Source of the DNA: Punica granatum
Taxonomy: Eukaryota; Streptophyta; Magnoliopsida; Myrtales; Lythraceae
DNA: 64,000 nt
Direction: 5' to 3'
NCBI RefSeq assembly: GCF_007655135.1
Contig: NC_045132.1
Location: forward strand, 13,702,001-13,766,000
Shown: positions 33,414 to 44,900 of the stretch, one piece after another
Layout of the letters: each line of letters starts with the position of its first letter
How positions within the stretch are numbered: position 1 is the stretch's first letter
Made by a program: the position numbers and the translations under genes
The notes under the pieces: model-generated
Database searches by the model: none
What the model was told of the DNA's origin: nothing
The model's input: only the letters and a program-made list of their open reading frames with translations

Positions 33414-35130
33414 TTAGTCTTTTAGATGGAGATCCAACTTTAGTTAGGATCTCATGAATTAATGTTATAGCCAATTTTGTAGGTCCAATGATAATATACG
33501 AAATGACATTTTATAGTTTTAATTTTTCTCTATCTCGATAACTTTTATGTACCCTTAACTAACGATTTAAAATGATTCGAGTCTATCATCAAATTATGAT
33601 TTTCAAAATGAGATCATGTTGATTAATAGAAATGCATATGTCATACTAATGAGACTGACAAAATTCAAGTTGATTAATTTGATAGCTTCTGGCTTACATG
33701 TATAAAAAGAGATTGATGCAGAGAGCGGGTAATTGATGGAGTTTACTCCTCTCACTAAGGCCTTGAGTTCAAATGTTATTTAGAGTTCATCGATCTAAAG
33801 TAATTCTCATGAATATACTGGGCCAAGCGTGGATTGCTTGTATTATAAATTCAAGTTAAATTTGAGTTAAATTTGTGATTGTACTATAAATGTTCCATGT
33901 ATTAATCTCACTTTGCAATTGGCATTATGCATATTTGATGGAACACTGTTTTAAAAAGCTATCTATTCTAATTGTTGAATGTTGAATATTCGGTGGGCTA
34001 AATTATCAATAAATAACTTCAGCAATATGATAATACATCCACGGAATGCTCTTGAACTTATCAATTACGAATTATGTATAAATAATTGAATAAATTAAGC
34101 AATAATATTTGTCAAATGTAAATACAAAAAAATGGCCAGAATAATCGATCATCATATATGAAAAAAGTACATATCATCCCTTAAACATGTCGGGCTGCCC
34201 TCTGGCGTCTACGACAGTCACGAGAGATCCCATTGGGTCCAAGACTTCTGCCTAGAACAGATTAATAATTGGCTGATATTTTATTAATAAATAAGAAAAA
34301 TGTAAAGCTGCATAATGTATAGAAAAAGGGAAAAGAGGAAAAGAGTTATAATATATAGAAAACCAATATGCATGCTGACTGTGAAATTGTATTTTAGTTC
34401 TATTTTTGCACATGAAAAATAATAAGCCATATGACAAGTCTTTCGGTCGGGAAAGTATTAGATATGGACTCTCATCATCTATAAAAGCATGACTTAACCT
34501 ATGAAGCGCCAAACATCTGACAGAGAGCGAAAGATAAGACCTACGTACAAGTTAGCTGAAAAGAAATCCAATTAACTAGATTCCTGTTCCCGTATTTGCC
34601 TAGTTTCGACAGAAGGTAAAAGAATTATTCGTCAGGCCGATCTGGTTATTATTGCTATAGTTGTTATTGTTCCAAGAAACTCCTTGGACCGAGTAGGATA
34701 CAAGAACCAAAAAACAAAGGGAAACATAATTAATCGTGCCTAAGAGGTCCGCCAGTTAAATGTTCACAGCTTTCTTGGCCAATATTTTACCGTTATCATA
34801 AAATTGATAGAGTGTGGAGCATTACATGCAAAGATGAATGTTGATTTAGGTGGTTCGACGTCTATTTCCCTTATATATGATTATCTTATATTCGAGTCTT
34901 GTGAAAATTCTATCATGTAATGAGCTGATCAGACTTAAATTTGAATTAATAATTGAGACTTATTGAACTTTTAAATATTAAGTGATGTACAAGAAATTGA
35001 TATTATAAATTATTAAATATCAAGATTGAAATTCACACCTCCCATCCCCTCTCCAAGGCCCCATATGTTGAACGCGGATATGGTAGTTATGGGCGGCAAA
35101 AAAATTGCCCACTTTCTCGTGGTTAAAAGC
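33414..35130. other. AT-rich intergenic stretch with weak SINE-like patches
   Basis: Around 33722-33900 and 34840-34990 short B-box-like words (GAGTTCAAAT, ATTCGAGTC) sit in similar surroundings, suggesting old SINE copies, but there are no clear tails or target duplications. No gene seen. Confidence 0.3.
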
Positions 35131-35149
35131 GCAACTTGCTTATCAAAAT

Positions 35150-35310
35150 AGGGTGCAGTGTAGTAACGCACATCTTTACTTGTTGACTTAGAAGTCACAT
35201 GTTCGATACATAGTGAGACTATTCGTGCTCCCTTATTAGTTATTTATGATTTTTTTTTCAATGTACTCGACTTTGAACCTCCCTTATAACAAAAAAAAAC
35301 ACAATATTCT
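35150..35310 (+). mobile_element. SINE-like element
   Basis: The head has an A-box-like GTGCAGTGTAGTAACGC and a B-box-like ATGTTCGATAC, followed by TTATTAGTTATTTATGATTT, a pyrimidine stretch, and an A-rich end near 35290. The sequence at 55910-56035 repeats the same order with an internal deletion, which supports a dispersed family. Confidence 0.45.
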
Positions 35311-35451
35311 TTTATCCGAACTTCCGCATGCATACTCCTTTTTTTTTTTTCCGGTAATAAGAGCAAGGCTGTTCTCAACCTATTAGTAGATATATTCAAT
35401 TTGGGATCGGCTTAGTCTTGGCAAGTAAATTTAGAACTTCTATATTGCAAA

Positions 35452-35810
35452 CACTACCAAAAAAATGAAAAAAAAATTAGCAACTAAATAATCAATTTTA
35501 GTTGTTAAAGAGTAATCTTTAACAACTAAAATATTTTGCATCACACATATTTAGTTGTCAAACTCTAATATGCAACCAAATCATTTTAGTTGTCATAGGT
35601 ATTAACCGACTACATCTTTTTTTTTTTGGTGGATTTTTCTCCGGTGGATATTAACCGACTACATCTTACTATTTAGTAAAGTTATAGTTGCTGAAACCTA
35701 TAACAACTAAAATAACTTAGTGCTGAAAATTATTTTAATCATTAAAGATTACTTTTTAGCAGCTAAAATTGATCACTCAGTTGCTAATTATAAATTATTT
35801 TGTTGTAGTG
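35452..35810. mobile_element. Small CACTA-type MITE
   Basis: Starts CACTACCAAAAAAAT, ends ATTATTTTGTTGTAGTG; 359 bp. Subterminal copies of AACTAAA(A/T) and TTTTAGTTG alternate in both orientations. Flanks AAA and AAG match at two of three positions. A short direct repeat (TTAACCGACTACATCTT at about 35607 and 35650) suggests a small internal duplication. Confidence 0.7.
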
Positions 35811-36638
35811 AAGTGAAATTTACCGAATGAAAACTCAATTTCCCAATCATCAGTCACAGCTTATGCTCTTATATAATTTATATTACGACTTGGTCGTAGA
35901 AATTGCTTTTTAGCTAAAGTTTGTCAACTTAATAAACTGACTGACTAGTCATTTGAATATCAAGCGTGGACGTAAACTTTACTCTTGTCTGATGTATCAT
36001 ATATTTTGAAATATTTATTACATATTTATAATTTATCAATTATTATATACGTGCTGTCTACGCAAAAACATAAGAAATTAATTCTTATAATATGAAAAAC
36101 AATCCAGATCAATACTAGTGTGAAACCATAAAAATATTTAGACACTTAGATTAAAGAATCTTGATGTTCATGTTTTTTCAAAATTCTAAACGTGTATTTA
36201 GAATGTAACTCTTTTCGACAGTGTGGCTAAGTAGTGGTGTATGTAATAGCATGTGCATGTATGTTAATAATATAAATTAGATGAAAATCCGCGTATTGCG
36301 CTGTAAATTTTTAAAAGTAATAATGCAAAGAAAAATGGCTGTTTTGTAGAAAATATAAAAAAAATTAGCATTTAACATTTTGCACTATATTTTCTCAATT
36401 TAATATATTTATCGATATCATTCACCGAAAAAATATCGCTATCGATATCGATATCCTAATTAGACCCCTAACAAAAATTTAAAGTGTCTCAAGATTTATA
36501 TACAAGAAAAAGAATTAAATCCTCTCTTATATAAGAAGTTACCTCATTTTACGGTAACATCTACTGAGTCAATCGAATCTTTTGCCATTTGAATTGGAGC
36601 AAGATTTGGGGAGCTCCTAACAAATAGTGAAGAAAATA
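35811..36638. other. AT-rich intergenic stretch
   Basis: No gene seen. Repeated ATCGATATC words occur near 36410-36450. Confidence 0.4.
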
Positions 36639-36921
36639 CACTACAATGAAATGGGTCTTTGCTAACATTTCCGCCCCCACGGCATGGAAAACTTCAAGAA
36701 AAATTGGCTGGAATTGGTTAATCCGACATTTTGAAAAACGTTAGCTTTTGTTAACCTTATGACGACCTTTTTTTAGCTTTAGCTTACGCGAAATAAAACG
36801 TCCCCTTTTGTTTATCCTATGCAAATGCTTTCTATCAATACCGACGCTTTTCAAACGTTGGCCTTTGTTAAAAAAAATTATGAGCATAAATTTCCCGCTT
36901 ATTCAAAAATTATAAAAATTT

Positions 36922-37339
36922 GGGTAAATTGCATTGGTGGTCCAAAATATTTTATAAATGTTTCATTATGGTCCAAAAAGTTTTTTTCGCTACATGATGG
37001 TACAAAATGTTTCAAAGTTGTTTCATGATGGTACGAACCGTCAATTGGCCCTAACGCCGTTAACATTTTTGCTGACGTGGCGCGTCCTATGTGTCACTTT
37101 TGTTACGTGGAACCAATCATAATGCGCCACGTCATTTAAGAGAAAATAAAATTTTAAAAAGTCCAAAAAAATACAAAAACAAATTTAAAAAAAAACAAAA
37201 AAAGAGTAAAAATTTTGAAAAAAATAAAAAAATATTTTAAAATTTGAAAATTTTAAAATTATTTTTAAAAAATTAAAAATTTTTAAATTTTTTTAAAAAA
37301 TACAAAAAATAATTTAAAAATACAAAAAGAGTAAAAAAG

Positions 37340-37373
<34 letters not shown>

Positions 37374-37802
37374 TAAAAAAAAAAATTTTTAAAAAAAAAA
37401 AAAAAAAAATTTAAAATTAAAAATAATTTTAAATTTTTTAGTTTTAAAATAATTTTAAATAATTTTATAAAAATTTTTAATTTAATATTAAAATAATTTT
37501 TAATTTAATATTAAAATTATTTTTAATTTAAAATAATAAAATTATTTTAAAATTAAAATTAAAATTTTAAATTAAAAGTTTAAAATTATTTTTAAAAGTT
37601 TTAAAATTTTAAAATTTTTAGAATTATTTAAAATTTTTCGGCCACGTCAGCAAGGAGGTGACACGGCGTCAAGCTCGAGTTGACAGTTTGTACCATCATG
37701 AAACAATTTTGAAACATTTTGTACCATCATGTAGCGAAAAAAACTTTTTGAACCATAGTGAAACATTTGTAAAACATTTTGGACTACCAGTGCAATTTAC
37801 CC
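36922..37802. mobile_element. Mutator-type MITE with ~125-bp arms and perfect 9-bp target duplication
   Basis: Arms start GGGTAAATTGCATTGG and, in reverse, GGGTAAATTGCACTGG, and stay nearly identical for about 125 bp. TAAAAATTT flanks both sides (36913-36921 and 37803-37811). ACGTGGC cores lie at the inner edge of each arm (37075-37081, and inverted at 37641-37647). The middle (37140-37630) is almost pure A/T, including a long A run near 37340-37369. Confidence 0.9.
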
Positions 37803-38645
37803 TAAAAATTTTGTCAACAAATTATTATTTCGCTACTGGATGTAGTCAAATTTGTCGTCTAAGTATATCAACAGATTATTATTTCGCCACTAGATGCTGT
37901 CAAACGTATTGTCAAAGTGCAAATATGTGAGGGACAACATGTTGTCACCTTATAACAATCTGTTGTCTACGGTATTCATGGCTCATAATAAAAATGGCAG
38001 CGTGTTATCTCTTAATGAAAATATGTTTTCATAGAACACAAGATATTGAGGAAACTATATGGCTTTGAACCCTATATAGGATCACGTTTTCAGTTGTTGG
38101 AATACAAGCTTATAGAGGCCCGGTCAAGAATGCATTATTGTGCAAACTCATGACGGCTCTTTATCAAAAGACCCATTTACTTAATCTTACTAAGAAACAA
38201 AATGTTGTGCAATATTTTGAAAAATATTTCAAAATAATGAATTTTATAATATTGGTAATTACCTTCTCCACTTTTCATACAAAAAATTGGCATATGTTTG
38301 CTCTAACCAAGATAATTCAAAACATATCTCTACATCATCGGTGCTTTTTCATGTTTCTTTGAAAGAAGATAATTATTTCACATATATTTAACAAGTGTGA
38401 AGCTAATTGAAACCTAATTGACAAGAATGGAATTGAAGTGGTAAGAGACTTATTTCTCTCAAATTTGACTAGAACAAACCCAAGGTTAAAACAAATCAAA
38501 GTAATCGCTAGCATTTCGATTATATAAAATAACTTTTGAATTCCTCATGGTCTAAATTTCAACAAAACCAAAAGAAAATATCCCGACAAGCATGACCACA
38601 TATTACAAGAGGTCAATTGAATCATTGAAAGAATAACTTATACCT

Positions 38646-39674
38646 CCTAGAAACACATAATTATAGGTTTATTAAAGGGATTTAAACCAATCAAAATAAT
38701 TACTTCTAACTAGCACCAATCCAACTACGACCGTTTGTTATTGTTATGTTAATAGAATTAAACCTCAACGAGTAACTCAAAAAAATAAGTTGACGTTAAA
38801 TTTGTGAGATGTAATGTGTCATAATGGTTTTGAGCAACACATTATCACTTCGTCGGCTAAAAATGTTTAAACTAACATTTCATAAACGTCGGCCACTATC
38901 TTTTTAAAAAATAAAAAAAATAAAAAAAGACTCAATTGCTGAGCATAAACTTTCCCACCCAATCCTTGAAATTTTTGACCCTTTCACTCCCTCCTCCTCC
39001 TTCTTCTTATTGAAATTTGACTATTAAATTTCATCCCTATGCATAAAATTCTCTCCATCCCATTTCACTCATCCATGACCCGTCTTGCACCCTTTCTCTC
39101 TCTACCCCTTCTTTCTCTTGACTCTATCGTCCAAACGGTGTGGTTTTGCTGCATCTTCTTTTCCTAAAAACACATAATTAGAGGTTTATTAAAGGGATTT
39201 AAACCAATCAAAATAATTACTTGTAACTAGCACCAATCCAACTACGACTGTTAGTTATTGTTATATTAATAGAATTAAACCTCAATGAGTAATTCAAAAA
39301 AATAAGTTGACGTTAAATTTATGAGATGTAATGTGTCATAATGGTATTGAGCAACACGTTGTCACTTCGTCGACTAAAAATGTTTAAACTGACATTTCAT
39401 AAATGTCAGCCATTATCTTTTTAAAAAATAAAAAATAAAAAAGATTCAATTGCTGAGCTGGAACTTTCCTGCCCAATCCTTGAAATTTTAACCCTTTCAC
39501 TCCCTCCTTCTTCTTCTTATTGAAATTTGATGTTTAAATTTCATCCCTATGCATACAAATTCTCTCCATCCCATTTCACTCATCCATGACTCATCTAGCA
39601 CCCTCTCTCTCTTTACCCCTTCTTTCTTTCGACTCTATAGTCCAAATGGTGTGGTTTTGCTGCATCTTCTTTTT
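38646..39674. repeat. 517-bp tandem duplication (two copies)
   Basis: The segment from 38646 is repeated from 39163 with a constant offset of 517 bp. Shared landmarks include ACACATAATTA, TTAAACCAATCAAAATAATT, GTTGACGTTAAATTT and GTGTGGTTTTGCTGCATCTT. Copies differ by scattered substitutions and small indels, so the duplication is not very recent. The second copy continues into a CT-rich frame at 39586-39777 that I do not recognise. Confidence 0.85.
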
Positions 39675-40145
39675 CATCTTTTTTCCATCCTTTGCCACAC
39701 GCTGCCGCCACCTTGAGAGGAGGGCACAAGCACACCAACTCGTGCCGCTTCCTTCCATCTTCTCCTCTCCATCATAGCCTACCCGAAACATTTAACCTCA
39801 GCTATTACCTCTATTTCCTTCCCTTTTTCCATTGCAATTGTTACTGCTACTTCTGCAATTTTGACTAGCTCTTTCTTTAAGCTCAACTCCTACTGCAACA
39901 TCATCAACTTTTATTATGGCTCATACTCAGATCCTCCTCCATCTCGTTCCCTGGCGGCTGTAACTCTTGCTCCCTTCTCGAAGCTGTTGCTGGTGGTGGC
40001 GGCTTTTCCTCTGCCTCTCAAAGTTGCTATTGCTAGTGAACGCCCCTCCTCGATTTCTCGAAGTTGGCTGCTACTTGCTCGAGTTACAACCCTCATCATT
40101 TGCGTGAAGGTTGCCGCCCTCATTCTTGATCTACTGAATTAGTTA
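39675..40145 (+). other. GC-richer stretch with unrecognised short frames
   Basis: Plus-strand frames at 39586-39777 and 39861-40142 are leucine/serine-rich and the minus strand is also open, so composition may explain them. It might be a gene fragment captured by the surrounding transposon. I do not recognise a product. Confidence 0.25.
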
Positions 40146-40338
40146 GGGCCCGTTTGGTTTTGTGATCAAATTTTAGAATCATGATTTTGATTTTAACTCT
40201 ACCTACTACACAACAAAAACACACGTTTACCAAGTCAAATTTATAATACAATCTCATTTGTTATTTTCCACAATTAAAATTAAAATCAAAATCAAAATCA
40301 AAATCAAAGTTACTTTAACTGTGAAACCAAACGCACTC
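40146..40338. mobile_element. Tourist-like MITE with TTA target duplication
   Basis: Ends GGGCCCGTTTGGTTTTGTG and, in reverse, GAGTGCGTTTGGTTTCACAG. TTA flanks both sides (40143-40145 and 40339-40341). Same family as 33169-33413. Confidence 0.8.
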
Positions 40339-40617
40339 TTAGCTACTTCTTGCTTGAGTTTTACCTCTACATACATGTTATATTTGATCGCGAAAGTTGT
40401 GTTTGGAATGAATCATGCGTTTTCTTATCTTGACATTATACTTGTGTTTGATTGAGATTTCTAGGGCTTGACAATAGATTGTCAACAAATTAACAACCTG
40501 TTGTCCGTGGTAAAAGGTTCTCAAATTGTTGTCTATTTTTTAATTAAATTGGCCTACGTCGATGCTTTCTCAGGAATTTTTTTTTAAAGGCTTTTGGCCA
40601 ACATTTTTTTTCATTGG

Positions 40618-40800
40618 CTTAGGCATGATTTTTGCTAACACGGTAAAGGTCAGCTTAGGCATGGTTTTAGCTAGTTCAATAAACGTCGGCTTAGACATGG
40701 TTTTAACTGACGCATTAAACGTCGACCTAGGCCCGATTTTTGCCGACGTATGAAACGTCCACTTAAACTTGGTTTTTAGCCGACATTTTTGAAACATCCA
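40618..40800. repeat. ~36-bp tandem repeat, five imperfect units
   Basis: Units begin CTTAGGCATG or a close variant and end near AAACGTC. Because 36 is a multiple of three, the plus strand stays open and reads as a 12-residue repeat (LGMVLASSINVG type); the minus strand is also open. It may be a subterminal array of a CACTA element rather than a gene. Confidence 0.6.
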
Positions 40801-40860
40801 CTAGGATTGTTGTGCCCCACGTTTTTCAAAAAGTGTTGGGAACCTCTGCTAAGGGGTTAA

Positions 40861-41800
40861 CAGATAATTTTCAACTTTGAGAGCAGAATATATATACAAA
40901 AAGGATTATTTGAAAACCTCTCCCATTGGTTTTTTATTTGGATGTTAAACGAGATAAGTTTCAACTTTATCTTGGATGATAAGAGATTTACCATACTCTT
41001 CCTTTCTTTTGTTGCCTCTTGTGTCGGATTCAGGTGGTGTTTGGATCAATTTGCAGACAACTCGACTAATCTAACTTGATTCTCAGTCGAGTAAATGTCA
41101 TATCATCAAAGTTCCCATACCAGTAAATTTATAGGCGAATAAATTTTATTTATCTATCTTCATGGGATTTGAATCTCAGTCTCTTACGTGAACAATTATC
41201 CCTGCAAATTACTTAAGTTTGTCTCTTCTTATTTTTTTTTTCCCTTGATTTATGACGTAAATATTAATTTTTTTTAGGTGTATACGATGGTCTGGAAGTT
41301 TAACGAACCTCATATATCAATTTTTTTTTAATGCAAAGAAAAGTTTTTGTTGTATATTGATTCAACAATGGTCAACATATTTCCTTTACAAAAGTAGACA
41401 TACATGAGCTTACACGAAATGTGGCTCCCCCCGACTTGGGAAAGAACAGACCACAATCGAAGAAATTATTTTTATTTTTCTAATTATTCTCTTCTAAGGA
41501 AGACGAAATATATTGAAATTTTTTAAAGCCAACCCCAGCCATGTGAGCGTATGAAATTCATGGAATTTGTGGGTCCCATTCCTCCACTCCATAAAGACAA
41601 TAGCAGGTGATACTAACAGCCAAAAATGATATGACATGTACAAGTTTTAATCAAATGTAAAGAAAAATATAAAAGAAATAAGTTCCGTGACTTCGCATAA
41701 TAATGCATTACACTTTAATTAGTAAGTTAAATTTCACACTATATGTATTAGTCTCATTAATATTTTCTTGAATATCTCTGGTCAGTCCCCTCCCATGGCA
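40861..41800. other. 5' flank of SULTR3;1
   Basis: AT-rich upstream region; no other gene. The last 60 bases are C/T-rich, typical of plant 5' leaders. Confidence 0.4.
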
Positions 41801-41810
41801 TTATTATAAA
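41801..41810 (+). promoter_or_regulatory. Candidate TATA box of SULTR3;1
   Basis: TTATTATAAA lies about 180 bases before the start codon and is followed by a pyrimidine-rich leader, a normal plant spacing if transcription begins near 41835. Confidence 0.4.
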
Positions 41811-41983
41811 GCCATATCCTCCCTCCATCCCCTTTGCCTCGCTTCACCTTCTCTTCAATCCCTCATCACCACCATACATATTCACGTCTCCTCTAAACCC
41901 ATACATCTGCAGAAGTATAATATCATATAACCATAGGCCAAAACCCGAAAGATATTGAACCGTGCAGGTTCCTGAGCAAACAA

Positions 41984-44900
41984 ATGGGTACCATAAACTA
42001 TTCATATTCGCCCGGTAACGTGGAATGCCCTCACAAAGTCGTCATTCCACCTCCTCGACCATTTTTCAAGTCGTTTAAGAACACACTCAAGGAAACCTTC
42101 TTCCCCGATGACCCGCTTCGACAGTTCAAAAACCAGCCGCGGGGCCGCAAATTCATCCTGGGCCTCCAGTATGTATTTCCGATCCTGGAATGGGGGCCAC
42201 GGTACAGCTTTGAGTTCCTGAAGGCTGATCTGATAGCTGGGATCACCATCGCTAGCCTCGCCATCCCACAGGGCATAAGCTATGCCCAACTGGCCAACTT
42301 GCCACCTATTCTGGGACTATGTGAGTGCCAATATAACATAGATACACCTGTATATATATGCATATATATATATATATATATATATCCAGATGACATGTTA
42401 TCTTACCATTTAACCATGCTTTAAACTTCCTTCCGATGACACAGATTCGAGCTTTGTTCCACCTCTGGTGTATGCAATGATGGGAAGCTCGAGAGATCTG
42501 GCGGTGGGAACTGTGGCAGTGGGATCGCTTCTCACAGGAGCGATGCTGAGCAAAGATGTGAACCCGAACGAGAATCTAGAGCTATATGTTCACCTGGCTT
42601 TCACCGCTACATTCTTTGCAGGGCTCTTTGAAGCTTCTTTGGGCTTGTTAAGGTGAGTTAGTGAGACAAATTTAAACATTCATCATATGACATATGTACG
42701 TGCAAAGATGAACAATGTCAAGACTTGACTTTCCACATCGAAAAAATGTTTCATATTTCTTAATATTTTCCCGGTGCGGGTCGAGTGATTCTCAAAAATA
42801 ATAATGAACGAGTAAAAGAATGGAAAGGAGGCGAAAATTAGTGCAGAAAGCGTGCAACAAACTATCACTTTCTTTTGTCATTCGCATAGCCGTTTGTTTG
42901 AAACATTCAGCTTAACATATGATGAGAAGTGTCATGTCCCCCACCTTCTAATTTGGACGTCTGACCATACACTCAATTCATGAAATTACAATGATTGTGA
43001 CCGGATCTCTTGTAATTACCTTAACTCCCGAACTAAAAATAAAAAGTAAAAAATTGTCCCTGTCATAGTGTTGTGATGTTTTAGGTTCGATATTTTTCGG
43101 TGGATTTAGGTTCGGCGTTCATTAGTTGGAGTTAATCTAGGTCCTTGTACTACTAGTTGGTACAGGGAAAAGAGAAGTAACAGAACATATACAGAAATAC
43201 AACCGTGTAAATCAAAAGAAGAAATTGAATACATGCATTTACGTTATACAGTTGCCTTTTTCTCACTTTGTCCTGTTTATTTGAGACATTTTCCTCGGAA
43301 CGCTCTGTCCTCAACCTGATAGACCAAGTCATAAAACTTTCGGCTTTGAGAAATTAACTGGATAAAATAAGTCAACCGTGTTAATCATGAATCAAGGCAA
43401 TCGTTAACTGACATATAGGTAAAAATAACATATTTTAAACAATCCTTCAACACTGATATTCTTTGGTTGTTATAATCAAGCATACGATACTTCTACATAT
43501 GTATCAAAATAATTGACTCAGTCCACCACTAATCTAATCTGATGATTTTTTTCCTCTCTTCTGAAACCACTAATGTGATAATTGACTTAATGGATCCCAT
43601 AACATACGGTTAAAAATTATTTTCTTCTCTCTCTCAAATTTGTCCTATTTCGTTTTTCCTAATTCAGTTTGTCCTGTTCTAGAATTAGGTCAGTTTGCTA
43701 CTTATACCTAGAATATCATACATATACGACAAAAGATTGAGTTATTAAGAGAGCTTCGTGATGGTAAATATATTCTCATGGCAATACACAATTATCCTGA
43801 TCTGTCTGGTCTTGGGAGTATCAAATCGTGGCAATTCATTTTATATAATTGATTACATGATTAATCTGAATTATGCAGGCTAGGGTTCATTGTGGATTTC
43901 CTGTCACATGCAACGATTGTAGGGTTCATGGCCGGAGCAGCCACAGTCGTGTGTCTGCAGCAGCTCAAAGGCATCCTTGGACTCGAACACTTCACCCACG
44001 CCACCGACGTCGTGGACGTCCTCCGCTCTATCTTCTCACAAACCCATAAGGTTAATCAATTAGTTCAATCACTTAATTCTTCTCTTGATCTTATCAATCA
44101 TTTTAAATCTTCTAAGTCAATTAACCATCTTACGATTTGTTAATTTTTTGCCTAAGACAAACTTAATTAGCTAGAGCATTAGGGTTCAATGTGTGTGTGT
44201 GTGTATATATATTTGAAACCAAAGTTTACCGTTCTTATTTCCCTTTCAGTTTGAGAGGCCCAAAAACTTCCTTTATAATGGATTGATGGAAAAAAAAAAA
44301 GCGCCAGTAATCACTGGACTTTACAAATTATAGATATGTATGTGGCATGCCTACACTGTCTCAGTTGAAGACACTAGATGAACTATCGTTGTGACAATTT
44401 ATATACGCATATTACAGTTCAAAAATAAGAATATTGAAAAATGAATTGATGTGGTTGTGCGTGGGAGAAATTCCGTCTATTTGTAAAATCTAGTGATCCC
44501 AAGAATATATTCAGGTAACACTTTTGGAAAACGAGCTCGTCGTATTAAAAATCGAAAATTTGAACTTACATATCACATCTGGTATATATATGTGTGTGTG
44601 TGTGTCTGTATGAGAACACTAGGTAGCTATTCCTCCCATGAAAGCTATAATTAAATCTGATATATATCTGCATTATTCTCTGTAAATTGACTGCAGTGGA
44701 GATGGGAAAGTGGTCTGCTGGGATGCTGCTTCCTTTTCTTCCTCTTGTTGACCAGATACTTAGTAAGTTCCCTTCTGATCTCTCTCTCTTTCTATATATA
44801 AAAATCTTTTTATTTTATTTTCCATTATTATTCTTTTTTTTTCCCCTCTTGTTTCAATTCTCTTTCTTTTTCAGTGCTTCTGTATAATAATAGCCAAGGT

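Larger units (their letters stand above)
36639..40860. mobile_element. Possible degenerate CACTA element with nested insertions
   Basis: Begins with CACTACAATGAAATGGG and repeated AAACGT(T/C)GG words (36720-36870). The same AAACGTCGGCTTAG-type words form a tandem array at 40618-40800, and related TGTCAACAAATTA words occur at about 37815 and 40470. This would fit one large CACTA element holding a MULE MITE, a 517-bp tandem duplication and a Tourist MITE. The right-hand CACTA end was not found, so this is an inference. Confidence 0.3.

Noticed and set aside
37140..37640. Possible matrix-attachment or origin sequence in extreme A/T DNA
   Set aside because: It is simply the interior of the MITE bounded by 36922-37802, and base composition alone cannot support a function.
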